8,503 bases of DNA from Candidatus Obscuribacterales bacterium (GTDB lineage Bacteria; Cyanobacteriota; Vampirovibrionia; Obscuribacterales; Obscuribacteraceae). Location: NCBI GenBank assembly GCA_021732245.1, contig JAKFVJ010000143.1, positions 1 to 8,503 on the forward strand, read 5' to 3'. This document shows, in pieces, positions 1 through 6,280 of this stretch; positions within the stretch are counted from its first letter, which is position 1; each line of letters opens with the position of its first letter. The notes beneath the pieces were generated by a model. It saw only the letters and a list, made by a program, of their open reading frames with translations, searched no databases and was not told the origin of the DNA. The position numbers were made by a program, and so were the translations under genes.

Positions 1-900
1 GTCTTGTCCTGTGACCGGCAATTCCGGAGCATCGGGCTTCACCGACTTCTTAGCTGTAACCGTTTCTGCTTTTTCTTCCGCAAACAAATCTTTGATTTCT
101 TGCTCTTTCCTGCGGAGCATTTTAAATTCATGGATCTTAGCGACGTTGTGCTCATCGATTTTTACTTGAATGGCATCACGATTTTCGGTGAGCTTGGACT
201 CCACACCTTTTGCAGATTGAGAAATAGGATCAGCAAATGATTTGACCGCTCTGCCGAGTGGATTTCTTGTACTGTTCAATAAATTTGATTTAGCAACATC
301 GAAACCAGGAAAGTGTTTGTCAATTACTTTGCCGGCAACATGCTCGCCTTTCATGCCAAGCTTGATGCCAACCAAACTGTCGAGTGCAAACATTCCATAA
401 CCGTCGCCCATTTTGTCTGCGGCTTTGTCGAGATCGGCGCGACTGCGCTTATTTACTGCGGCGTTAAAAGCTTCAATTCCTGGGGTGAGTGCATCTTTTA
501 CGAAAGACAGTCCCATTACAGTACCGACTATTGCTTTAACTGCTCCAGCCTTTGGTAGCAATGTGCGCATGCCGACGCCGATTAAAAATGCAGATCCGGC
601 CTTAACTCCCGTTTCACCCCAGTGTTCAGGTGTCAGATCGTGAACAACAGCTTTACCGAAACCAACTGTAGATTTTGCCGCGCCTGATCCAAGTACGTAA
701 GCAATACGACTGCCTGTTCCCATTACGCTGTCGTCAGTCAATGCGCTGTCGACTGTTTTGTTGACGGACTTGCCGACTTGGTCGCTTGATGATGTTAGAT
801 AGTCGAGTAATAAATCAGGTCCGGAGTCTGCAGTGTGTGGTGCTTTGCGCTTCTCTAATTGGTCTTGAGGAAAACTGGCTCCATCAATCGAATTACCCAT
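1..900 (-). CDS. Uncharacterised glycine-rich protein (3' end beyond window)
   Basis: The minus strand is open without a stop from an ATG at 900-898 to the window edge, giving 300 visible codons; the C-terminus is cut off. GGAGGG (complement of 910-915) lies nine bases upstream, a strong ribosome binding site that supports this start. I do not recognise the family. Residues 1-60 are polar, with no signal peptide. Residues about 98-135 form a hydrophobic, glycine-rich stretch (GVKAGSAFLIGVGMRTLL, then AIVGTVMGLSF) that could insert into or associate with a membrane. Residues about 165-200 form a second glycine-containing segment. Residues about 235-285 are highly charged and probably helical (MLRRKEQEIKDLF), followed by a K/P/E-rich tail. 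No cysteine is present in the visible part. Even amino-acid use and the good start indicate a real gene. The gene is divergent from the ADP-ribosylglycohydrolase homologue. No function is assigned. Confidence 0.85.
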   Translation of the reverse strand, partial: MGNSIDGASFPQDQLEKRKAPHTADSGPDLLLDYLTSSSDQVGKSVNKTVDSALTDDSVMGTGSRIAYVLGSGAAKSTVGFGKAVVHDLTPEHWGETGVKAGSAFLIGVGMRTLLPKAGAVKAIVGTVMGLSFVKDALTPGIEAFNAAVNKRSRADLDKAADKMGDGYGMFALDSLVGIKLGMKGEHVAGKVIDKHFPGFDVAKSNLLNSTRNPLGRAVKSFADPISQSAKGVESKLTENRDAIQVKIDEHNVAKIHEFKMLRRKEQEIKDLFAEEKAETVTAKKSVKPDAPELPVTGQD

Positions 901-909
901 TTGGAAAAG

Positions 910-915
910 CCCTCC
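910..915 (-). promoter_or_regulatory. Ribosome binding site of the left-edge gene
   Basis: Read on the minus strand this is GGAGGG, nine bases before the ATG at 900. It fixes the start of a gene that has no stop codon within the window. Confidence 0.75.
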
Positions 916-962
916 AGAGGCATTAAGTTGTTGCCAAGAAGATTAAACGACTTTCCTTTTAT

Positions 963-987
963 TGTCGCGGGGAAAACCCCACTGACA
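963..987. repeat. Imperfect inverted repeat in the divergent intergenic region
   Basis: GGGG-AAAA-CCCC (969-980) is flanked by TGTC (963-966) and GACA (984-987), giving a hairpin of two four-pair stems separated by a mismatch, one pair and a bulge. No T-run follows on either strand, so it is not a standard intrinsic terminator. It lies about 60 bases upstream of the left-edge gene's ATG, where it could be in that gene's leader RNA or be a protein-binding site. The role is unknown. Confidence 0.35.
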
Positions 988-1039
988 TGGCTATTGTCCA
1001 ACGGGTTTTATCTTGGCTAGTCGGAATGGGTACTTCCTC

Positions 1040-1048
1040 TGGCATAAT
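1040..1048 (+). promoter_or_regulatory. Candidate extended -10 promoter of the ADP-ribosylglycohydrolase homologue
   Basis: TGGCATAAT matches the extended -10 pattern TG-n-TATAAT with one mismatch. No good -35 lies at the expected distance, which extended -10 promoters can tolerate. Transcription would begin near 1055, giving a leader of about 43 bases before the GTG at 1098. This is compatible with the GTG start and leaves almost no leader for the TTG at 1059. Confidence 0.4.
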
Positions 1049-1050
1049 TG

Positions 1051-1079
1051 TTTAGAAATTGTGTCAATTTAGAAATTGT
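1051..1079 (+). repeat. 12-bp direct repeat in the promoter/leader region
   Basis: TTTAGAAATTGT occurs at 1051-1062 and again, identically, at 1068-1079, a period of 17 bases, followed by the partial copy TAGAAATAGG at 1079-1088. The repeats lie just downstream of the candidate -10 and before the GTG start. They could be a tandem operator for a regulator or a small duplication. Confidence 0.5.
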
Positions 1080-1097
1080 AGAAATAGGATAAATTTC

Positions 1098-2081
1098 GTG
1101 CCCAATAAGATTGATGAAAAGATAGCCGACAGGATAAGAGGCACAGTTCTAGGTTCGGCCGTTGCTAATTCCATGGGCGGAAGCTGTATTGGGCTTACTC
1201 GCAGGGAAATTGTTGCCAGTCTTGGACCGCAGGGCATTCAAGATTTAAGCCCAGGTCTTTTGCGTAGTCATTTACCGGGGCACGAGCCAGGCACAATTTT
1301 GGCCGATACATATTTAGCTATGGCAATTGGTGATTCGCTAATTGCCGGCAAAGGCAAGTTTGACTCTGGTGATCTCAAAGGACGCCTCACAGGATTACTT
1401 GAGTCTGAGCCATTTTTGAAAGGCGCACCTGGTGCGCCGTGTTTAGCTGCATTGCGTCGCATGGCTGATGGCGAAGAACCGGTAAATGATAATTCGCCTG
1501 AAGCTTTGCATGATTCTGCTGCGGTGCGTGCGTATCTCATTGGCTGTTTGCCTGATACAAAGTCAGTGGTGGATATTGCAGTTGAACAAGCAAAATTGAC
1601 GCACGCCGATAGTCGTGTTTGGGCTGCTGCTGCAGTCCTTGCTGAAAGTGTTTCCGGATTTATCAGTGGCAAGCGTCTCGATAACGAGCAAGAAGTTCGT
1701 GATTTTGTAAAAACAGAATTTGCTACTGCGCAAAAAATCGATGCGCGTTTTGCCGAGTATTGGGACGATGTTGCGCCCGATCTCGACTATATTCATCCGG
1801 CACATGAACTGCCCTATTCGCTCTTGAACATCGAGTCCGATGTTCAAGAAGCAGTACCGACTGCTTTTGGGATATTCCTCATATTTCGTCACAATTTGGA
1901 AGAAGCTTTGTGTGCCGCTGCATCTGCCGGCGGAGACACCGACACTGGATCAGCAATAGTCGGAGCACTAGCGGGTGCCTATCACGGAGCCTCTGCCATT
2001 CCGGAGCGTTGGCTAAAACAACTACCTGAGCGCAATAAGCTGGAAGCGGCTGCCGATCGGCTAATTGCCTTGTGGCAATAG
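1098..2081 (+). CDS. ADP-ribosylglycohydrolase family protein with altered active site
   Basis: The family removes ADP-ribose from proteins or related substrates using a two-metal site. The GTG start at 1098 gives 327 residues; AGGA at 1086-1089 lies eight bases upstream, and the family's opening motif (RIRGTVLGSAVANSMGG) begins at residue 12. An in-frame TTG at 1059 would add a 13-residue stretch unlike the family. The C-terminal signature is strong: GGDTDT at 278-283, then GALAGAYHG and IPERW. LTHAD at 167-171 also fits. Other active-site positions are changed: the usual GDA near the N-terminus reads ANS (23-25), TDDT reads LADT (68-71), and the GNGxAMR region reads HDSAAVR (138-144). I infer a homologue with reduced, altered or lost hydrolase activity. 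It is divergent from the left-edge gene, and fabG follows after a 95-base gap that has its own promoter candidate. No DraT/DraG partner is visible. Confidence 0.87.
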   Translation: MPNKIDEKIADRIRGTVLGSAVANSMGGSCIGLTRREIVASLGPQGIQDLSPGLLRSHLPGHEPGTILADTYLAMAIGDSLIAGKGKFDSGDLKGRLTGLLESEPFLKGAPGAPCLAALRRMADGEEPVNDNSPEALHDSAAVRAYLIGCLPDTKSVVDIAVEQAKLTHADSRVWAAAAVLAESVSGFISGKRLDNEQEVRDFVKTEFATAQKIDARFAEYWDDVAPDLDYIHPAHELPYSLLNIESDVQEAVPTAFGIFLIFRHNLEEALCAAASAGGDTDTGSAIVGALAGAYHGASAIPERWLKQLPERNKLEAAADRLIALWQ

Positions 2082-2110
2082 TAAGGTTAATGCAAAATAT
2101 AAATCTTTAA

Positions 2111-2139
2111 ATGACAGATCGCTCAAGAACTAGTTAAAT
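2111..2139 (+). promoter_or_regulatory. Candidate promoter of fabG
   Basis: ATGACA (2111-2116, five of six matches to TTGACA) is followed after exactly 17 bases by TTAAAT (2134-2139, four of six to TATAAT). Transcription would start near 2146, about 30 bases before the first possible fabG ATG. No terminator was seen between the upstream stop at 2081 and this site, so read-through is also possible. Confidence 0.4.
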
Positions 2140-2165
2140 CGTCTATTCGCGCATTTTAAGCGGTA

Positions 2166-2206
2166 GAGGAATATTTATGCAGACTAATACGGCCACAAAA
2201 GAAGGA
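2166..2206 (+). promoter_or_regulatory. Two ribosome binding sites bearing on the fabG start
   Basis: GAGGA at 2166-2170 is six bases before the ATG at 2177, and GAAGGA at 2201-2206 is nine bases before the ATG at 2216. Both are usable and both starts are in frame. The intervening 13 residues (MQTNTATKEGTTK) are polar and outside the usual family N-terminus. Confidence 0.5.
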
Positions 2207-2215
2207 ACCACAAAA

Positions 2216-2956
2216 ATGGGAATGCTGGATGACAAGGTTGCCATCGTAACCGGCTCAGGACGCGGCATTGGTAGAGCTATCGCTACCTTGATGATGAAGC
2301 AAGGCGCCAAAATCGTCATTACCGACATCAATGAAGAAACAACCAAAACAACCGCTCAAGAGCTCAAGGCAGAAGGCGGAGATGTAATTGGTGTCCCATG
2401 TAACGTCACTCAAGCTGACAGCATTGAGAAGATGGTTGAAACGGTTCTTAACACCTGGGGACGTATCGACATTCTTGTAAACAACGCCGGTATTACTCGC
2501 GACGATCTATTTATACGTATGACAGAAGAAAACTGGCAGGCAGTTATCGACACAAACCTGACCTCAGCTTTCAAAGTAACAAAGCCTGTACTCAAGGCTA
2601 TGTCCAAGCAGCGTTTTGGTCGAATCATCAATATTGCCTCAACAACTGGTGTTCACGGCAATGCTGGACAAGCCAACTATGCCGCAGCTAAAGCCGGTTT
2701 AATCGGATTCACCAAGACCATTGCTCGTGAATACGCTTCACGAAACATAACCTGCAATGCAGTTGCTCCAGGATTTATCGCGACTGATATGACCAAGGCG
2801 CTTGGTGAGGAAAAAATAAGCAAAGTTGTAGAGCACATTCCGCTAGGCAGAATGGGCACTCCAGAGGACATTGCCAGAGCTGTGGCATTCTTTGCCGGAC
2901 CGGCGGAGTACGTTACAGGTCAGGTAATTAAGGTCGACGGTGGCTTGTATATCTAA
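2216..2956 (+). CDS. fabG: 3-oxoacyl-[acyl-carrier-protein] reductase
   Basis: FabG is a cytosolic short-chain dehydrogenase that reduces beta-ketoacyl-ACP to beta-hydroxyacyl-ACP with NADPH, the first reductive step of each fatty acid elongation cycle. From the ATG at 2216 it has 246 residues, the normal family length. Visible motifs are the Rossmann nucleotide site TGSGRGIG (12-19), NNAG (89-92), the catalytic set N114, S142, Y155 and K159, and the C-terminal VDGG (240-243). R133 and R176 align with the two arginines of E. coli FabG (R129, R172) that contact ACP, which supports an ACP substrate over a generic dehydrogenase role. An in-frame ATG at 2177 has its own GAGGA site and would give 259 residues. 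I prefer 2216 because of the family length and the GAAGGA nine bases upstream. acpP and fabF follow on the same strand, which confirms the pathway. Confidence 0.95.
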   Translation: MGMLDDKVAIVTGSGRGIGRAIATLMMKQGAKIVITDINEETTKTTAQELKAEGGDVIGVPCNVTQADSIEKMVETVLNTWGRIDILVNNAGITRDDLFIRMTEENWQAVIDTNLTSAFKVTKPVLKAMSKQRFGRIINIASTTGVHGNAGQANYAAAKAGLIGFTKTIAREYASRNITCNAVAPGFIATDMTKALGEEKISKVVEHIPLGRMGTPEDIARAVAFFAGPAEYVTGQVIKVDGGLYI

Positions 2957-2969
2957 GCTGGCGCCTATT

Positions 2970-2990
2970 CCATCGGTTTGTGAACGATGG
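2970..2990 (+). terminator. Weak hairpin after fabG
   Basis: CCATCG (2970-2975) and CGATGG (2985-2990) form a six-pair stem with a nine-base loop, 14 bases after the fabG stop, followed only by TTT. It may be a weak or partial terminator or an mRNA-stabilising 3' hairpin separating fabG from acpP. Confidence 0.3.
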
Positions 2991-3021
2991 TTTCAGAGTG
3001 TCACTACAGAGCCTTAGGGCA

Positions 3022-3030
3022 TGCTATCCT
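3022..3030 (+). promoter_or_regulatory. Candidate extended -10 promoter of acpP
   Basis: TGCTATCCT fits TG-n-TATAAT with two mismatches; no convincing -35 was found. It sits in the 163-base gap between fabG and acpP, and would give a leader of roughly 83 bases. A separate acpP promoter would suit a very abundant protein, but the call rests on one short motif. Confidence 0.3.
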
Positions 3031-3058
3031 ATTGAGCCTCTGTTAAAGAGCGAACCAG

Positions 3059-3077
3059 GGTTGCTATAAAGCAATCC
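3059..3077 (+). other. Small hairpin in the acpP leader
   Basis: TTGCT-ATAA-AGCAA (3061-3074) is a perfect five-pair stem with a four-base loop. Two further G-C pairs (3059-3060 with 3076-3077) stack across a one-base bulge. It lies 43 bases before the acpP ATG and has no T-run. It could influence mRNA stability or be chance. Confidence 0.3.
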
Positions 3078-3119
3078 GCAACAAATTTTCGGACGGACAT
3101 AAGGGGGTTTTAAGAACCA

Positions 3120-3359
3120 ATGGAAGAGAAGGAAGCATTCGAGCGCGTAAAGAAAGTCACAGTTGCTCAACTTAACGTCAATGCTGACGAAGTAACCATG
3201 GAAGCTAGCTTCACTCAAGACCTGGGTGCTGACTCATTGGATACAGTAGAGTTGGTAATGGCTCTTGAGGAAGAATTCGGTTGCGAAATTCCTGATGAAG
3301 ATGCCGAAAAAATCACCACAGTTGGTGAAGCAGTTAAGTACATTTCTGCCCACATCTAG
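3120..3359 (+). CDS. acpP: Acyl carrier protein
   Basis: AcpP carries growing acyl chains as thioesters on a 4'-phosphopantetheine arm and shuttles them among the fatty acid synthesis enzymes in the cytosol. The 79-residue length is normal. The DSL motif at 38-40 within LGADSLDTVELV places the phosphopantetheine serine at S39, and it is followed by the acidic recognition helix (EEEFGCEIPDEDAEKI), as expected of an ACP. The ATG at 3120 follows AAGGGGG at 3101-3107, a strong Shine-Dalgarno but 12 bases away, slightly longer than usual; no other ATG or GTG gives a plausible family N-terminus. It is preceded by fabG and followed 75 bases later by fabF, the common bacterial order. Residue C55 is beyond the serine and is not part of the carrier site. 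Confidence 0.97.
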   Translation: MEEKEAFERVKKVTVAQLNVNADEVTMEASFTQDLGADSLDTVELVMALEEEFGCEIPDEDAEKITTVGEAVKYISAHI

Positions 3360-3382
3360 GCAGTTATTGACACCATAATTTG

Positions 3383-3414
3383 CACACGGCCTCATCGAGA
3401 AATGGGGCCGTGTG
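3383..3414 (+). terminator. Strong hairpin between acpP and fabF (attenuator-like)
   Basis: The arms at 3383-3395 and 3402-3414 pair over 13 bases with a single G-U wobble and a six-base loop (CGAGAA). The stem is GC-rich (CACACGGCC against GGCCGTGTG) and is followed by only TTT before GGTG. A hairpin this stable with a short T-run suggests partial termination or a 3' mRNA end that stabilises acpP, with read-through into fabF, whose ribosome binding site begins 11 bases later. Partial function is inferred; the structure itself is directly visible. Confidence 0.7.
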
Positions 3415-3434
3415 TTTGGTGAATAAGGTAAGTC

Positions 3435-4688
3435 ATGGACGAAAGAGTAGTAGTCACCGGATTGGGTCCGGTCTGCGCAGTAGGAACCGGCAAAGACGAA
3501 TTCTGGAATGGAATTGTCTCTGGTAAATCTGGCGTTAGAAAAGTCACTTTGGTTCCTAAAGAGGAACAATCAGCTTGCAAGATTGCAGCTGAAATGACTG
3601 ATTTTGATCCAACGCAATGGGTTGATCCCAAGAAAGCTAAGCGTATGGATCGCTTTATTCAGATGGCTATTGCAGCAAGTAAACTTGCAGTCGCTGATGC
3701 GAAGCTGGATATGGAACAAGAAGATCCTACTCGCGTTGGTGTCTGTGTTGGCTCTGGTGCAGGTGGATTTCAAACTTTAGAAAATCAATTTCGAGTCCTG
3801 CTTCAAAAAGGACCGGATCGCTGTTCACCATTCACAGTGCCTGCACTTATCGTGAATATGGCTGCCGGTTGGATTTCTATTTTGCACAAGGCAAAAGGAC
3901 CAAATTCTTGCACAGTCACAGCATGCGCAACATCAGCCAATTCAATTGGAGACGCTGTCAGATTTATTCAACGCGGCGAAGCTGATGTAATGTTTGCCGG
4001 CGGCAGTGAAGCACCAATTACAACTCTGTGTATGGCAGGATTTGCTGCAGCAAGAACGCTTTCTACTCGCAATGATGATCCAACACGAGCAAGCCGTCCG
4101 TTTGATCGTGATCGCGATGGATTTGTAATGGGTGAAGGTGGTGCCATCATTATTCTGGAATCGCTCAGTCACGCTAAAAAGCGTGGTGCTCATATCTATG
4201 CAGAAGTTGCTGGTTTCGGTCTGTCAGGCGATGCCTGGGATATTGTGCAGCCTCCTGCTGATGGCGAAGGCGCAGCACGTGCCATGGTAATGGCATTAAA
4301 AGACGCGAATTTGAAGCCGCAAGACGTCAATTACGTCAATGCGCATGGCACATCAACAACGCTCGGTGATCGTGCTGAGACAACTGCTATTAAGCGCGTA
4401 TTTGAAGAGCATGCGACAAGCCATAAGCTGGCTGTCAGCTCCACCAAGTCGATGACAGGACATCTTATAGGTGCTGCCGGAGCCATTGAGGCGATAGCCT
4501 CAATTCTGGCTATCCACGATTCCATTTTGCCGCCAACCATCAACCTGGATAATCCAGACCCCCAATGTGACCTTGACTACGTGCCTAACCAAGCGCGCAA
4601 GAATACCCCTGTAAATGTGGCAATGTCGAATAGCTTCGGCTTCGGCGGTCACAATGCCAGTCTGGTATTCAAGAAGTATGTAGGGTAA
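3435..4688 (+). CDS. fabF: 3-oxoacyl-[acyl-carrier-protein] synthase II
   Basis: FabF condenses malonyl-ACP with acyl-ACP, extending the chain by two carbons in fatty acid elongation. At 417 residues it has the usual family length. The thiolase-fold catalytic triad is Cys164 in TACATS, His304 in NAHGTST and His343 in KSMTGHLIGAAGA, with Lys338 just before it. The C-terminal gate loop NSFGFGGHN is at 399-407; the usual TN after the GFGG is HN here, a minor change. The Cys-His-His triad separates it from the FabH type (Cys-His-Asn), and its position after acpP favours FabF over FabB. AAGG at 3425-3428 lies six bases before the ATG. The stop overlaps a small hairpin, and gatA begins 81 bases on. 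Confidence 0.95.
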   Translation: MDERVVVTGLGPVCAVGTGKDEFWNGIVSGKSGVRKVTLVPKEEQSACKIAAEMTDFDPTQWVDPKKAKRMDRFIQMAIAASKLAVADAKLDMEQEDPTRVGVCVGSGAGGFQTLENQFRVLLQKGPDRCSPFTVPALIVNMAAGWISILHKAKGPNSCTVTACATSANSIGDAVRFIQRGEADVMFAGGSEAPITTLCMAGFAAARTLSTRNDDPTRASRPFDRDRDGFVMGEGGAIIILESLSHAKKRGAHIYAEVAGFGLSGDAWDIVQPPADGEGAARAMVMALKDANLKPQDVNYVNAHGTSTTLGDRAETTAIKRVFEEHATSHKLAVSSTKSMTGHLIGAAGAIEAIASILAIHDSILPPTINLDNPDPQCDLDYVPNQARKNTPVNVAMSNSFGFGGHNASLVFKKYVG

Positions 4689-4708
4689 ACTATTTACCAC
4701 TCGTTTTT
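4684..4708 (+). terminator. Weak terminator-like hairpin at the end of fabF
   Basis: GGTAAA (4684-4689) pairs with TTTACC (4693-4698) across a three-base loop, and TTTTT follows at 4704-4708 after five other bases. The stem overlaps the fabF stop codon, is short and AT-rich, and the T-run is offset, so any termination is likely incomplete. Confidence 0.3.
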
Positions 4709-4740
4709 GTCATTCTGAGCGTTAGCGAAGAATCTGCCGC
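4709..4740 (+). repeat. Dispersed-repeat-like element upstream of gatA
   Basis: The core GTCATTCTGAGCG followed by TTAGCGAAGAATCTGCC closely resembles a short interspersed repeat, usually GTCATTCTGAGCGAAGCGAAGAATCT, that I recall from intergenic regions of several unrelated bacterial phyla. It has ATTCT/AGAAT inverted arms (4712-4716, 4729-4733) and a direct AGCG repeat (4718-4721, 4724-4727). It occupies the fabF-gatA gap. Only one copy is in the window, so the repetitive nature rests on recollection and not on this sequence. Confidence 0.6.
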
Positions 4741-4769
4741 GAGTGAGTGAAGTTTAGCTGAGAGTAAAA

Positions 4770-6254
4770 ATGACTGAGATAATCGGGTCCTCAATCAGTA
4801 AGCTAAAGCAAATGTTGGTGAACAAAGAGGTTTCCGCTCGGGAAATTCTCAAAGCGCACCAAGAACAAATCAATCGTCACGAAAAAGAGATTGATGCATT
4901 CAATTGCCTGACTGAAAAGCTGGCTGAAAAGCAAGCAGACGAAATTGATAAATTGGTGGCATCCGGTGGAAGTTTGCCTACCTTAGCCGGCATTCCCATT
5001 GCTATCAAAGACAATATCTGCATGAAAGACTACAAGACAACTTGCTCAAGCAAAGTGTTGGCAGAATTTGTGCCACCATATGACGCAACTGTAGCAAGCA
5101 AACTTTTGCAAGCCGGTGCATTGCCTGTCGGTAAAACGAATATGGATGAATTCGCTATGGGTTCATCGACCGAAAACTCGGCAAATAAGCTAACGAGAAA
5201 TCCATGGAATACAAAGACTGTTCCTGGTGGATCATCAGGTGGATCAGCCGCAGCGGTCGCAGCTGGATTTTCAGTAGTTTCACTTGGTTCCGATACCGGC
5301 GGCTCAATTAGGCAGCCGGCATCATTTTGTGGTGTTGTCGGTATGAAACCGACATACGGCATGGTTTCAAGATTCGGTTTGGTTGCTTTTGCTTCCAGTC
5401 TTGATCAAATTGGGCCATTTGGTCGTTCGGTTGAAGATGTGGCGCATGTTCTTTCAACAATTGCCGGACATGACGCAAATGACTCGACATCTATTCAACA
5501 AGCTGCACCTGATTTTGTTGCTGCGCTTACTGGCAATATTTCCGGCATGAAAATTGCCGTTATCAAAGAATTTCTTGCAGAAGGAATTGACGCTGAAGTA
5601 AAAGAGTCGATTAATGCCGCTGCGGAAACTTATAGAAAGCTCGGAGCGCAAGTTGAGGAAGTATCAATGCCGAACTTCAAACATGCACTTCCTGTTTATT
5701 ATTTGCTTGCAACAGCAGAAGCTTCAGCAAACTTGGCTCGCTACGATGGCGTGAAATATGGTCACCGTAATAAGGAAGCCAAAGATATTCTCTCTATGTA
5801 TTACAAGACGCGTCAAGAAGGTCTAGGCGCTGAAGTAAAACGCCGTATCATGCTTGGTACATTCGCATTGAGCTCAGGCTATTACGATGCCTACTACAAG
5901 AAAGCCCAGCAAGTGCGCAGGCTTATAAAAGAAGATTTCGACAAAGCATTTGCCAAGTTTGATCTTGTCATTTGCCCAACTGCACCATCGACAGCTTTTG
6001 AATTTGGTTCTAAAACATCAGACCCGTTGAGCATGTATCTTTCAGACATTGCGACAATTCCTGCCAACTTGGCCGGCATTCCGGGAATTTCCTTACCATG
6101 TGGTTTCGACAAGGGCGGATTGCCGATTGGACTTCAATTATTAGGTCCGGCGCTGTCCGATGCAAAGCTATTGAATGCTGCGCATGCTTTTGAAAATGCC
6201 ACTGAGTTTCACAAACGTCTTTCACCGATGCTGTCAAAAGTAACAGCATCCTGA
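4770..6254 (+). CDS. gatA: Aspartyl/glutamyl-tRNA(Asn/Gln) amidotransferase subunit A
   Basis: GatA releases ammonia from glutamine; with GatB and GatC it converts misacylated Glu-tRNA(Gln) or Asp-tRNA(Asn) to the correct aminoacyl-tRNA in the cytosol. The 494-residue protein has the amidase-signature fold, with Lys80 (AIKDN), cis-Ser155 (GGSSGGSAAA) and nucleophile Ser179 (DTGGSIRQPAS). These align one residue offset from the Ser-cisSer-Lys set of S. aureus GatA. GKTNMDEFAMGSSTENS (121-137) and NPWN are characteristic of GatA over generic amidases. The ATG at 4770 has only a poor Shine-Dalgarno (GAGAG at 4760-4764). gatB and gatC are not in the window, so the subunits are probably encoded separately. 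A small exported-protein gene follows after 26 bases, suggesting cotranscription. Its presence implies the indirect route to Gln-tRNA and/or Asn-tRNA. Confidence 0.95.
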   Translation: MTEIIGSSISKLKQMLVNKEVSAREILKAHQEQINRHEKEIDAFNCLTEKLAEKQADEIDKLVASGGSLPTLAGIPIAIKDNICMKDYKTTCSSKVLAEFVPPYDATVASKLLQAGALPVGKTNMDEFAMGSSTENSANKLTRNPWNTKTVPGGSSGGSAAAVAAGFSVVSLGSDTGGSIRQPASFCGVVGMKPTYGMVSRFGLVAFASSLDQIGPFGRSVEDVAHVLSTIAGHDANDSTSIQQAAPDFVAALTGNISGMKIAVIKEFLAEGIDAEVKESINAAAETYRKLGAQVEEVSMPNFKHALPVYYLLATAEASANLARYDGVKYGHRNKEAKDILSMYYKTRQEGLGAEVKRRIMLGTFALSSGYYDAYYKKAQQVRRLIKEDFDKAFAKFDLVICPTAPSTAFEFGSKTSDPLSMYLSDIATIPANLAGIPGISLPCGFDKGGLPIGLQLLGPALSDAKLLNAAHAFENATEFHKRLSPMLSKVTAS

Positions 6255-6280
6255 ACTTGTATTTGCGAGGAAATAGTTCT

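Noticed and set aside
4..643. Plus-strand reading frames at 4-240, 313-558 and 413-643
   Set aside because: They overlap the minus-strand gene that is open across 900-1; they are its antisense shadows and lack ribosome binding sites or family features.
1062..1067. Perfect TTGACA on the minus strand as a -35 for the left-edge gene
   Set aside because: No acceptable -10 lies 16-18 bases downstream; the best, TATGCC, is at 15 and matches poorly.
1059..1097. TTG at 1059 as the start of the hydrolase homologue
   Set aside because: It would add 13 residues unlike the family, overlaps the direct repeats, and sits only a few bases after the candidate transcription start. The GTG at 1098 has AGGA at proper spacing.
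1098..2081. A DraT/DraG-type nitrogenase control system or ADP-ribosylation toxin-antitoxin pair
   Set aside because: No ADP-ribosyltransferase, macrodomain or nitrogenase gene is visible; the neighbour at 1-900 shows no transferase motif.
6257..6280. TTG at 6257 as the start of the exported protein
   Set aside because: The GAGGAAA ribosome binding site lies inside this extension, and the signal peptide begins properly at the ATG at 6281.
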